From Salminus brasiliensis (lineage: Eukaryota > Chordata > Actinopteri > Characiformes > Bryconidae), in NCBI RefSeq assembly GCF_030463535.1, contig NC_132898.1, positions 22,899,162 through 22,963,161 of the forward strand: DNA of 64,000 nucleotides, given 5' to 3'. Below are positions 40,489 to 53,400 of the stretch, piece by piece. Position numbers and translations under genes: made by a program. The notes below the pieces were generated by a model. That model ran no database searches. It was not told where the DNA came from and was given only the letters and a program-made list of their open reading frames with translations. The number at the start of each line of letters is the position of its first letter. Positions within the stretch are counted from its first letter, which is position 1.

Positions 40489-43400
40489 GTAAACAAATAC
40501 AGCTGTGCAGAAAAAAAAACAAACTCAGAAAAACAACTAAACATTAGCATCAATGTGTTTGGGCCTGTGGCTACATGCACACACACATACACTGAGCATG
40601 AGCGAACCTATGAGTCAGCTATGCTGCACAGCTCAGAGGTACAAACAACAGCTCACAGCATGAGGCCTAAACACCAGCCAATCTGCTTTTCAATTTTTGA
40701 ATGTGATGCAAACAACTACAGTGGGGCAAGAAAGTATTTAGTCAGCCACTGATTGTGCAAGTTCTCCTACTTAGAAAGATGAGAGAGGTCTGTAATTTTC
40801 ATCATAGGTACACTTCAACTATGAAAGACAAAATCCAGGAAATCACATTGTCTGATTTTTAAAGAATTTATTTGTAAATAATAGTGGAAAAGAACTATTT
40901 GGTCACCTACAAACAAGCAAGATTTCTGGCTATCACAGACCTGTAACTTCTCCTTTAAGAAGCTCCTCTGTCCTCCACTCATTACCTGTATTAATGACAC
41001 CTGTTTGAACTCGTTAACAGTATAAAAGACACCTGCCCACAACCTCAAACAGTCACACTCCAAACTCCACTATGGTGAAGACCAAAGAGCTGTCAAAGGA
41101 CACCAGAAACAAAATTGTAGACCTGCACCAGGCTGGGAAGACTGAATCTGCAATAGGCAAGCAGCTTGGTGTGAATAAATCAATGGTGGACCATTGATAA
41201 TCTCAATGGTCCACCGCAAGATCTCATCCCATGGGGTCAAAATGATCATGACAATAGTGAACAAAAATCCCGGAACTACACAAAGGGACCTGATGAATGA
41301 CCTTCAGAGAGCTGGGAAAAACTAAACAAAGGCTACCATCAGTAACACACTACACAGAGAGAGACTCAAATCCTGCAGTGCCAGGCGTGTCCCCCCACTT
41401 AAGCCAGTACATTTCCAGCCCGTCAGAAGTTTGCCAGAGAGCATATGGATGATCCAGAAGAGGATTAGGAGAATATCATGTGGTCAAATGAAACCAAAAT
41501 AGAACTTTTTGGTAAAAACTCAACTCCTTGTGTTTGGAGGAGAGTGAATGCTCAGTTGCATCCCAAGAACACCATACCAACTGTGAAGCATGGGGGTGGA
41601 GACATCATGCTTTGGGGCTGTTTTTCTGCAAAGGGAACAGGACGACTGATCCGTGTTAGTGGAAGAATAAACGGGGTCATGTATCGTAAGATTTTAAGCC
41701 AAAACCTCCTTCCATCAGTGAAAGCATTGAAGATGGAACATGGCTGGGTCTTCCAGCATGACAATGATTCCAAACACAATGCTCGGGCAACGAAGGAGTG
41801 GCTCTGTAAAAAGCATTTCAAGGTCCTGGAGTGGCCTAGCCAGTCTCCAGACCTCAATCCCATAGAAAATTTGTGGAGGGAGTGGAAAGTCTGTGTTGCC
41901 CAGTGACAGCCCCAAAACATCACTGCTCTAGAGGAGCTCTGCATGAAGGAATGGGCCAAAATAGCAGCTACAGTGTGTGCAACCTGGTGAAGACTTACAG
42001 GAAACGTTTGATCTCTGTCATTGCCAACAAAGGTTATGTTACAAAGTATTGAGCTGAACTTTTGTTATTGACCAAATACTTATTTTATTTTAAAATTCTT
42101 TAAACATCCTACAATGTAATTTTACTGTTTTTTTTTTCTCATTTTGTCTCTCATAGTTGGTGTACCTATGATGAAAATTACAGACCTCTCTCATCTTTCT
42201 AAGTTGGAGAACTTGCACAATCAGTGGCTGACTAAATACTTTTTTGTCCCACTGTACTTACACGTGCCCTTAAGGACATATGTGCCCATAAAGACTGGAG
42301 ATGTTTTATTAAAGGGTTAATATCATAGAAAACTCAACTTTCCTCATTTGTGGGTAGAAACTGCTAAAGTTCACTCCTTCCAGTCATACAGTTCATATTT
42401 AGAAACTAATCTGTACAAACAGCCTATTCTGAACTCTGAGTTTTAAACTGTGAGTTCAGTTTAAAAGTTTTTGTGAGTTCAGTATAAAAATATATCTGCC
42501 TATTTAGCTTACAGCAGTTTATCCCCGCCCACTCTGATTGTTGCATTTTCAAAACAGGAGATGTTATCCAGCTCTTTTCGTGCCGATTACAAAATACAAC
42601 AATGCAAAAAACAATGCAATGCCAAAAACCCAGTGTGGCCGGTGCTTCACGCTGAAATTATAACAGGTTCAGGCCTAAATTGCATTCTGAATGATGCACT
42701 ATACGGGGCATCCAATCAGAGGAGAGCTCATTTACATATATCTGTGTTAAAGGTACTGTAGCAGAAACAGTGTGAAGAGATGTATAAAAATGAATGACTG
42801 TTAGTTTCATAAACCCACACAAAAGGTTATAAGTGAAGCCTAGGGAGGAAAATACATATGTATAGGATATGGGCCCTTTATGACATGCTGGTGTATGGAT
42901 AGGCTGGTGTATGGATACAGGTGGAGGTCAGAATGGCAAATAAACGATAGACAAAGCGACAATTACTCTACGCTATGTCCACAAACTCTTCTTTTGTCTG
43001 TATCAATTTTGACAGTGTCCAAAAAAAAAAAGAGTAGAGTGTGTGTTGGTGTGTTTTCCACTCCTAACTGAAAGCACATGTGTCTCGAGGCCACAGTGTT
43101 CCCCTGCACTGATCAAACACCCCCATCCCCACACACCAGTCTTCATTTGCCTTCATTAGCCTTCATGACACATTGTAGCCTCCAGTCAGCCTGACTGACG
43201 AACTCTTACTGGACAGGCAGGAGACAAAGTGCTGCAGCATTACAGCTCCACCTTAAGGACAAGTCCTACTATACGCTACAAGGCTAATGCTATTTCAGTC
43301 ATACTCAGTCCCTGCTCCCCAACAGCCAGACACAGATAGCTCTACCCATGGAGTGTAGTGTAGTAGAATGTAGATAGAGCACAGTAAAGAATAAAGTACC

Positions 43401-45437
43401 CATGAAAATACATGTAGTGTAACTATAGATATGGATGTAATGTAACCATGGTAATGGATGTAGTGTAACAACAGAAACAGATGTAGTGTAACAATGGAAA
43501 TGCATGTAGTGTAACTATGTATATGGATGTAGTGTAACCATGGAAATAGATGTAATGTAACCATGATAATGGATGTATTATAACAATGTAAACAGATGTA
43601 GTGTAACCATGGAAATGGATGTAGTGTAGACATGGATATGGATGTAATGTAACCATGGAGATGGATGTAGAGTAACCATAGAAATAGATGTAGCGTAACC
43701 ATGGAAATAGGTGTATACAACCATGAAAATAAATGTAATGTAACTATGCTAATTGATGAAGTACAACAATGAAAATATATGTAATGTAACCATGGAAATT
43801 GATGTAGTGTAGCCATGTAAATGGATGTAGTGCAACCATGGAAATGGATGGAGTGTAACTATGGAATCAGATGTGGTGTAACCATGGAATTGATGTAGTG
43901 TAGTCATGGAAATGGTTGTAGTGTAGTCATTAAAATGGATGTTGCGCAACCATAGAAATGGATGGAATGTAACCATGGCATTAAATGTGGTGTAACCATG
44001 TAGTGTAGTCATGGAAATAGATGTAGTTTAACCATGGAAACAGATGTAGCAAAACTATGAAAACAAATGTAGTGTGACCATGAAACCAGATAATGTGTAA
44101 AGTAACTATGGAGATGAATGTAATATAGTCATTAAAGAACCATGACTGTAGTGTAATCATAGAAACCTAAATTGATGCAGTATAACCATGGAAATGAATT
44201 AAGCATTACTACAGAAACGACTGTAATGTAACCATGGAAACTAAACATATCTTTAAATGTTACAGCGCTGATTCTCTCAGTTCAGTGAATTACAGCTGAT
44301 CAGGAGGGGTGAAGGGTTGAGGGTTTGTTTGGAGGGCAGGACTGAGTACCTCTGAATTCGAGTAACGCCAGAGTATGAGGCCTTACTTACCAGACACACA
44401 GCTATCTTCTCTTTCACACACACCAACTCGTCCTTCCCAACAGATCAGCAAGTAAACACACACACACACCCCTTCAGAGTCACACCACTGCGAACGCAGT
44501 CACAGCACTTAAAGGTAAATACAGACATGGTGATCCCTTTTCACTGATGAATGGAAATGTGTGCATGTGAGTGTGTGTGGGTGTGTGTGTGTTTACCTGT
44601 AACAGTGCTATCTGTCTCTGTGCATCCTGCAGCTCCTGCTCTGCTGTGTTCAGAGACAGATCCAGACGTCCTCTCTCTGCAGACAGACGCATGCTGCTCT
44701 CCTCTGTCTTCAGCTTCTGACGCTCCACCTGCGGCAAACACACACACAAACACACACACACACACACACACATATTTTGTGGATTAATAGCAATACCAAC
44801 AACAGAGCTAGAGTGCTGTATGCTGAATGTCTGGTCATATGTCAATGTATTTGTGGTTGTATAATAATAATAATATTAATTAATTAATAATTAATTAATT
44901 ATTATTAATTAATAATAATATTAGCACGTTGGAATTTAAACATGTGGGGATGGGCGGAGCTACATATCATACTGCAACCAGCCCGCAGAGGCACTACACT
45001 TATGGTGGCCTCACTTTTGAGAGATGTCGTGCTGTCCATCTTTTCTACAGTCACTGATTCTGACCCAGTCATCTAGCCATCACAGCAAAGAACAGAATCT
45101 AGCAGTCACCAGTTCAAATGATGACATTCACTTTCATTTAATCTTAGCAACATTAGCATAACGGACCGAACAGTTCAATAAAATGATCAGGAATTGTGTT
45201 GGTGTTTGTCAGATTGCCTCGACCTCTGACCTTATCCAGAGTGTTCCTGAGTGCGTTTTTGTCTTTTTCTAGCCGGACCGCCTGCCTCTCCGCATCCCTC
45301 TTTTCTGTCTCCAGCAGGGCCACAGCTCTCTGAAGCGCTCGCAGGCGCTCCTCTGCATTCGCCCGCTCCGTCTGCGCCACCTGCAGATTGCGCTGAGCCT
45401 CGCACAGGGCGGAGCTACGCTGACGTAACGCCTGCAA

Positions 45438-45496
<59 letters not shown>

Positions 45497-47427
45497 TTAC
45501 TAAACTACTCAAAGCTACTCAAAACCTAAAACTACTAAAGGGGCCATATTTCACACTTTTCTTACATTTGTGTGGTATTATGAATGGATGGGACTACATT
45601 TTGTAGGCTACATTAGTTGGGCTAAACTGCAGTGGGCTGAATGGGTGGGGTTAAACTGCTGTAGGCTGAATGGGTGGGATTAAACTGCTGTAGGCTGAAT
45701 GGGTGGGATTAAACTGCTGTAGGCTGAATGGGTGGGATTAAACTGCTGTAGGCTAAATGGGTGGGATTAAACTGCTGTAGGCTGAATGGGTGGGGTTAAA
45801 CTGCTGTAGGCTGAATGGGTGGGACTAAATTGCTGTAGGCTGGATGGGTGGGGGTAAACTGCTGTAGGCTGAATAGGTGGGACTAAATTGCTGTAGGCTG
45901 AATGGGTGGGATTAAACTGCTGTAGGCTGAATGGGTGGGATTAAACAGCTGTAGGCTGAATGGGTGGGATTAAACGGCTGTAGGCTGAATGGGTGGGATT
46001 AAACGGCTGTAGGCTGGATAGGGTGGGGCTAAACTGCTGTAGGCTGAATGGGTGGGATTAAACTGCTGTAGGCTGAATGGGTGGGATTAAACGGCTGTAG
46101 GCTGAATGGGTGGGGTCAAACAACCACAGGCTGAATGGCCAGGGCTAATGTAAATGTAGGCAATGTGGCTGTAACACACACACACACACACCTCCTGTGT
46201 GTTGGACAGTTCTGTCTCCAGTTCCTCTCGCCGCATTTGGCTGTGTGTGAGCTCAGACTGCAGTGTCTGCACGCGCTCAGTGAGAGACGTCACAGTGAGT
46301 TTCCCCTCACTTAGTGCCGCCCGCAGCTCATCCACGCGTTCCTGCAGGAAAATACACACACACACACACACACACACACATAACCATAACACACACTATG
46401 TCACATAGTCTCCAACATTCAGTATAAACACGCTGCTTTCCCAGGAATCTTACATTAAAACAGAACTTATTAAACTATTTTGTTTACATTTTTATTCATA
46501 TTTATGGTTCTGTCTGTTACTGATTCTCAAACATTGACTAGCAATTCTATCACTTTATGAGATACAGTATCAAACACTCCCACTCTTTGGAATGCAACTG
46601 CGTTTCAAATCTTTACCCTTTATGTATACATTTCCCTTTTTTACATGTTTACCCTTTACCCTGAGATGTACCCAGCCTGTAGCCTTCTGATCTGTCTGTT
46701 ATATTTTGTTGGTGATAACAATCAATAAAAACAACTCCCACTCTGAACTGAAAATACAGCTGTTAACAAATTACCTTGATCTTAAATTAATCTGTGAATG
46801 TGAGGAAGACAACATTCCTTCCATCTGTTGGACTGGGTTTAACTGAGGCGACTGAGGCGAGAACTGATACCGTATCCTAAAGTTTCTAAACAGCTCTGTG
46901 TCAAATTCCATCTGTGTCCAGCACAAATGGTGATTGTGGGTGTTTTTTGTCTTGTTACAAAATAAACATTTATGTCTAATTATGTCTCTTTTAAAATGAA
47001 TATCTATAATGAAGTTCTAATATTAATATCCAGAATACATTTTAAGAACATTAATATCCAGAATGAAGATCTAATAACATTACTACCCAGAATTAATTTC
47101 TAATAACATTAGAACATGTTTATATATGATATCATGTATATATCATATTAATAACAACATAATATCCAGAGTGATGTTCTGTGTCTTTGGGGTTCTGACC
47201 TGCAGCTGTCTACGGTCCTGCTCGGCCGTGGTCAGGTTTTTCTGCAGTGTGGCGAGTCTCCCCTGGGTGGCGTTGTGGGCGGTGGAGGCCTCCTGCAGGC
47301 TGAGCGAAACAGTCTGGGCTTTCTCTCTCTGAACACACTCCGCATCCTGAACCTTACAGAGCACAGCGGTCAGTCTGTCCACCTCCCTCTGCAGGGACGC
47401 CACACGAGCCTCAGCATCTACTACCTA

Positions 47428-47462
<35 letters not shown>

Positions 47463-50400
47463 TACAAAATATATGACATCACAACCATGATGAACTGGTT
47501 TAATTGGCTGTTTTTGCAGCTTTGTGCACATATATGGAGAGCATGTACTATATTAACTGTTACCTGTCTGAGCACACTCACTGAACCTGTCAGCAATTAC
47601 CTGTAAGAGCATGCTGTCTAATTATTACCTGCTTGAGTGTTACCTGCCTGAGCGTGCTGTCTGAGTGTTACCTGTCTAAATGTTACCTGTCTGAGTGATA
47701 TCTGTCTGAGCATGCTGCCTGAGTGTTACCTGTCTGAGCGTGCTGCCGGAGTGTTACCTGTCTGAGCGTGCTGCCGGAGTGTTACCTGTTACCTGTCTGA
47801 GCATGCTGTCTGAGTGTTACATGTCTGAGCGTGCTGCCGGAGTGTTACCTGTTACCTGTCTGAGCATGCTGTCTGAGTGTTACATGTCTAAGTGTTACCT
47901 GTCTGAGCATGCTGTCTGAGTGTTACCTGTCTGAGCGTGCTGCCTAAGTGTTACCTGTCTGAGCATGCTGTCTGAGTGTTACCTGTTACCTGTCTGAGTG
48001 TTACCTGTTACCTGTCTGAGTGTTACCTGTCTGAGCGTGCTGCCTAAGTGTTACCTGTCTGAGCATGCTGCCTGAGTGTTACCTGTTACCTGTCTGAGTG
48101 TTACCTGTTACCTGTCTGAGTGTTACCTGTCTGAGCATGCTGTCTAAGTGTTACCAGTCTGAGCATGCTATGAGTGTTACCTGTCTGAGCATGCTCCCTG
48201 AGTGTTACCTGTCTGAGTGTTACCTGTCTGAGCACGCTGTCGTATCGTTCCTGTGCAGTCTGGGCCTCTGTCTCTCGCTCAGTGAGACACACTCGGAGAC
48301 GCTGGATCTCTCCCTCCAGGCTCCGCCTCCCCAGCTCCACCCGTGTAGCCCGAGACTCCGCTCCTTCCAGTGCCTCCCGCAGCCTCCGCCGCTCCGCCTC
48401 CAATCGCACCTCTCCTGCTCTCAGCTTACTGCACTGCTCCTGCGTGTAAGGTCACAGACACGTTAATCAAAATACACCTCATTAGAATTTGCTCAGTATG
48501 TCTGGATCAGTAAGTACACTATATGTCCACATGTTTGTGGACAGCTCTTCTAATAAATGCATTCAGCTACTTTAATTTGCACCTATTGCTGACAGATGTG
48601 TACACACACAGCTTCTCTTATCCCTGCAGCAGAGAGAACCTGAACATAAACCTGTAAACCACTATGCCTACTGTCAGGTGTCTGCTAGAGGAGTATAAAC
48701 AAACAGCATTCAGCTGTGGAGCAGTGGAACTGTGTTCTCTGGAATGATGGTGGTGCTTCATCCAATACTTTTGGGATGAGTTGGGGAGTTGGGGATGATG
48801 TGGGGTGGTGATCATTCAATATCCTGACCTCACTAATGCTCTTGTGGCTAAATGTAATCTCAAAATCTCACACCAAAGCTCTTAAATCTAGTAGAAAGCC
48901 TTGTTCCCTGGACAGTAGAGACTCTTGATTTCTGAAGAAACAATGCATTAGCAGGTGTCCTAATCCTTTTGTCCCTTTTGTTCCTTCAGTATATTCTTAC
49001 AGGTTAGATACTGAGTTTAAGTGTGTGTGTGTGTCTGTGTGTACCTGCAGGTGTTTGCGTTCTGTCTCTGCGTTCTGCAGTGTTCTCTCCAGCTCGTTCA
49101 CCCTCTCAGTGAGCGCTCTCCTCTCTCTCTCTCCTCTCCTCACACACTCCTCCTGCTGCTGGAGCAAAGCCTGAGTGGAACTCAATCTGCTGTCCACGCC
49201 ACGCTTACCTGCACTCACACATACACACACACACACAGATACACAACAAATCCAGGTGTTTGTCCTTCATTAAACAGTGGTGAGGATCTCCAGCTCTGGG
49301 GGGTGGAGTGCACAGGTTTGTGGTTTACCTGCCTGAACAACCACCTGATTGAACTCACTTGTAAACTGCCAGGTTTGAGAGGTCTGTTAGAGGACATCAT
49401 TACACTGTGCTGGGCCCTCTGTTCCCCACCCCTGTTCTAGCTATCTGTTTTTTTTACTATACCTGTATCACTGCATCAACAGTTACTAAGCAACAGCAAT
49501 GTTCACTTAATTCTGGAAACTACTTTTTGAAAACTACTGGAACTACTTTTTTGGCGGAAGAATTGCTGAAGGTGAACTGACTGAATTACTGTGTATTATA
49601 GTAGTGATATTGTAGTGTGGGGCCTTATGGCGCTATTCCACTAGGCAATGCGGTCTGGCATGGTACACCTTTATAGCTGCAATTCCTCAAACTGGGACAT
49701 AGTCATGGCAAGGAAAAGTGCAGAGCTCTGATTGGTTAAACACAGTCTGTTCTGAACAGAAACAGTAGTCAGCTGTGTTGCTAACGTTAGCCAAAAGCTA
49801 CTAGCGCTGGAATACTTCTTCTACAGAATTAAAAGCCCTGTGTGTCTGTGATTTACCTTCCTGACACTCCTGCAGTGTGTTATGGAGCTGAGTGAGGCGG
49901 TCCTGGGCAGAATCTCTTTCTCCTGTTACTTCTTCCAATTCCCTCTGCAGTGCCCCCAGCTGGCTCCGAGCTTCATCCTACACATACATCCATATAAACT
50001 ATATTAACTTACAAACCAGTGCAAGTTTCTCTCAATCAGACAAATAATTAGGGCAGTCATGGCCTAATGGTTAGAGAAGTGGGCTTGAGACCGGAAGGTC
50101 ACCTGTCACTACAACGAATGAGACAAACGTGGAGGACACTGTACATTGAACAGATTATAATTCTGTATAATCTGTGTTTGTATTCACACGCTTTAATTTG
50201 ACACACCTGCTAAAATTACGACAATTAAAATATATATATGTAAAATTTGCAATTTCTATAAAAAGCCCTATACGTTCAGAACAACTTCAAGTTGGTTAAT
50301 TTCAAGACACTGTAAATTGTCCTGTAGACTTAAACAAAAAAAATTGTTTTGGTTTATCCCACTACAGTTACACATGTGTCCAGCAACCGAATCATTTTCC

Positions 50401-53400
50401 AAAGTAGTTGGTTCAAAGCTTTAGAAAGACCCATTTTCACCCATTACTGGAGTGTCTGTGTGTGTGTGTTGTACCCTGTCTCTCTGTGTCTCTCTGAGTT
50501 CCTGCAGGAAGTCTCTGAGGCTGTTACGGAGTGTTTCTGAGTCCAGTTCGTGCAGAATGAGAGGAAGAGGCGTGTCGCCTCTTTCTGGAGATAAAGGACG
50601 GGACGCTATAGTGTTATCAGGACTGGATTTATCCACCGAGTCTGAGAGACGGAGAGAGAGAGAGAGAGAGAGAGAGAACACAGTGTCAAAATCATCCACA
50701 GTCAAAAGGGCCAACAGGACAAAAAACCTGAAAATTATCCAAGTGTGCAGGAAGTCAAATGTAACTGAATTGATTGAACAGCAAAACCATCTCTCCTCAA
50801 TCTTTAAATGTGTTCTTAGTCTGACTGGCTGAGCTGCAGAAGCATCTCTCATTAATCTACACAGTCATTTCAGAATATTATGACCACCTAACTAATAGTG
50901 GGAATAACTACCCTTGACCATTTCAGTGCTAATTGATGGGGTATAAGCTTTATTTTTTTGCTTCATTAGCTCACAGCTCCTAAAGATGTTCTGGCTGATT
51001 GACTATATTTGGGAAACCCAATTTCAATTGGATTTTCACTTTAAGCTCCTCACCTTTAGGAGGCGACAGTGAGCAGCGCAGCGGGGACACGCTCCTCCGC
51101 CGCAGGACCACACCGGATGCTATGGAGGAGTGGGAGGAACCTGCGGGGCTGCGTCCACGACTGCCCCGCCCCCCTGCACTAATGCCCAGCGTGCGAGTCA
51201 GTGCAGACTGCAGGCTGATTAGCCTGAACTCCAGGTCCCGTCGTCCTGCCTCAGAGCGCGTCAGCTCCGCCTCCGTAGCGGCCAGCCGGCCCTCAGCCTC
51301 GCTTAGCCGCAGCTGGACCTGGGTAGAGGTGTCAGCGGCGGCCTGAGCACGCAGGGACAGGTTCCTCGCCTCGTCCTGCAGCTTCTTCTCACAGCCTCGC
51401 GCCTCTTGCAACTGAGCAGCCAGGTCGCGCTCACACCCACGCCAAACAGACTCGTTATCACACAAGCGCTTCTGCAGAGAGGTGAGCTGCAGAAAGAGAA
51501 AGAAGATTAACTCTGATAGCTCTACTAACATCGATGTGCAGAAAGACACTCCGTCAAACAGAACCGCTCAGGGGTTCTCCTCTCCACCTCTTTTCTGAGG
51601 GAGCTCCTGCCTGCCTCTGCCTCGGCCAGCCTCTGTTTAAGCGAGAAATGTTCCTTCCCTCTCTCCTCCTCCCTCTGCTCCTCCATAGACAGCCGAGCCT
51701 GGAGCTCCGCCACCTCCCTGCCTTTCTGCTCCCGCTCCCCGTCCACCACCTTCACCTGTACAGGAGGAGGAGGAACACAGTCAGCAGGACGACAGGGTTA
51801 TGGGGCTCTGATCATGGAGAACTGAGTGTTCCTCGCATTTTTGAAATATAAATATTGTTAAGGTTTCTTAGAGTACAGTCCATATACCTGTCTGCGCAGT
51901 TCCTGCAGTTCCCTCCTGGCCTCCAGCCGTGATCGCTCAACCTCCCGCAAGCAGCTGCGCAGCTCCCCCACTTCCTTCTGTGAAGACGCCAGAGTCTCCT
52001 CCTGCACGGCCAGCCGCTGCTCCTTCTCCTCACACTGTCGCTTCACACTGAAGAATGTTAATCAATAAAGCAGGGAAAGGTTAATCTATATAGTAAGTCT
52101 CATCAATATCCAGTCTGACCAATATACACTGCTCAAAAAAATAAAGGGAGCACTTAAACAACACAATATAACTCCAAGTAAATCAAACTTCTGTGATATC
52201 AAACTGTCCACTTAGGAAGCAACACTGATTGACAATCAATTTCACATGCTGTTGTGCAAATGGAATAGACAACAGGTGGACATTATTGGCAATTAGCAAG
52301 ACACACTCAATAAAGGTTGAGGTGGTTCTGCAGGTGGGGGCCACAGACCACTTCTCAGTACTTATGCTTTCTGGCTGATGTTTTGATTACTTTTGAATGC
52401 TGGTGGTGCTTTCACACTCGTGATAGCATGAGACGGACTCTACAACCCACACAAGTGACTCAGGTAGTGCGGCTCATCGAGGATGGCACATCAATGCGAG
52501 CTGTGGCAAGAAGGTTTGCTGTGTCTGTCAGTACACCAGGAGACGTGGAGGAGGCCATAGGAGCGCACCAACCCAGCAGTATGACCGCTACCTCCGCCTT
52601 TGTGCAAGGAGGAACAGGAGGAGCACTGCCAGAGCTCTGCAAAATGACCTCCAGCAGGCCACAAATGTGCATGTGTCTGCACAAACGGTTAGAAACCGAC
52701 TCCATGAGGATGGTATGAGGGCCCGACGTCCACAGATGGGGGTTGTGCTCACAGCCCAATACCGTGCAGGACGCTTGGCATTTGCCAGAGAACACCAGGA
52801 TTGGCAAATTCGCCACTGGCGCCCTGTGCTCTTCACAGATAAAAGCAGGTTCACACTGAGCACATGTGACAGACGTGACAGTGTCTGGAGACACTGTGGA
52901 GAGCGATCTGCTGCCTGCAACATCCTTCAGCATGGCCGGTTTGGCAGTGGGTCAGTAATGGTGTGGGGCAGCACAGCCCTCCATGTGCTCGCCAGAGGTA
53001 GCCTGACTGCCATTAGGTACAGGAGATGAAATCCTCAGACCCCTTGTGAGACCATATGCTGGTGCGGTTGGCCCTGGGTTCCTCCTAATGCAGGACAATG
53101 CTAGACCTCATGTGGCTGGAGTGTGTCAGCAGTTCCTGCAAGATGAAGGCATTGAAGCTATGGACTGGCCCGCCCGTTCCCCAGACCTGAATCCGATTGA
53201 GCACATCTGGGACATCATGTCTCGCTCCTTTCACCAACGTCACGTTGCACCACAGACTGTCCAGGAGTTGGCAGATGCTTTAGTCCAGGTCTGGGAGGAG
53301 ATCCTCATCAGTAGCATGCACAGGCGTTGTAGGGAGGTCATACAGGCACGTGGAGGCCACACACAATACTGAGCCTCGTTTTTACTTGTTTTAAGGACAT

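Noticed and set aside
43295-44012. Minus-strand frames rich in His/Tyr/Thr ([12 protein letters not shown])
   Set aside because: Translation of the 23-bp minisatellite in CROCC intron 23.
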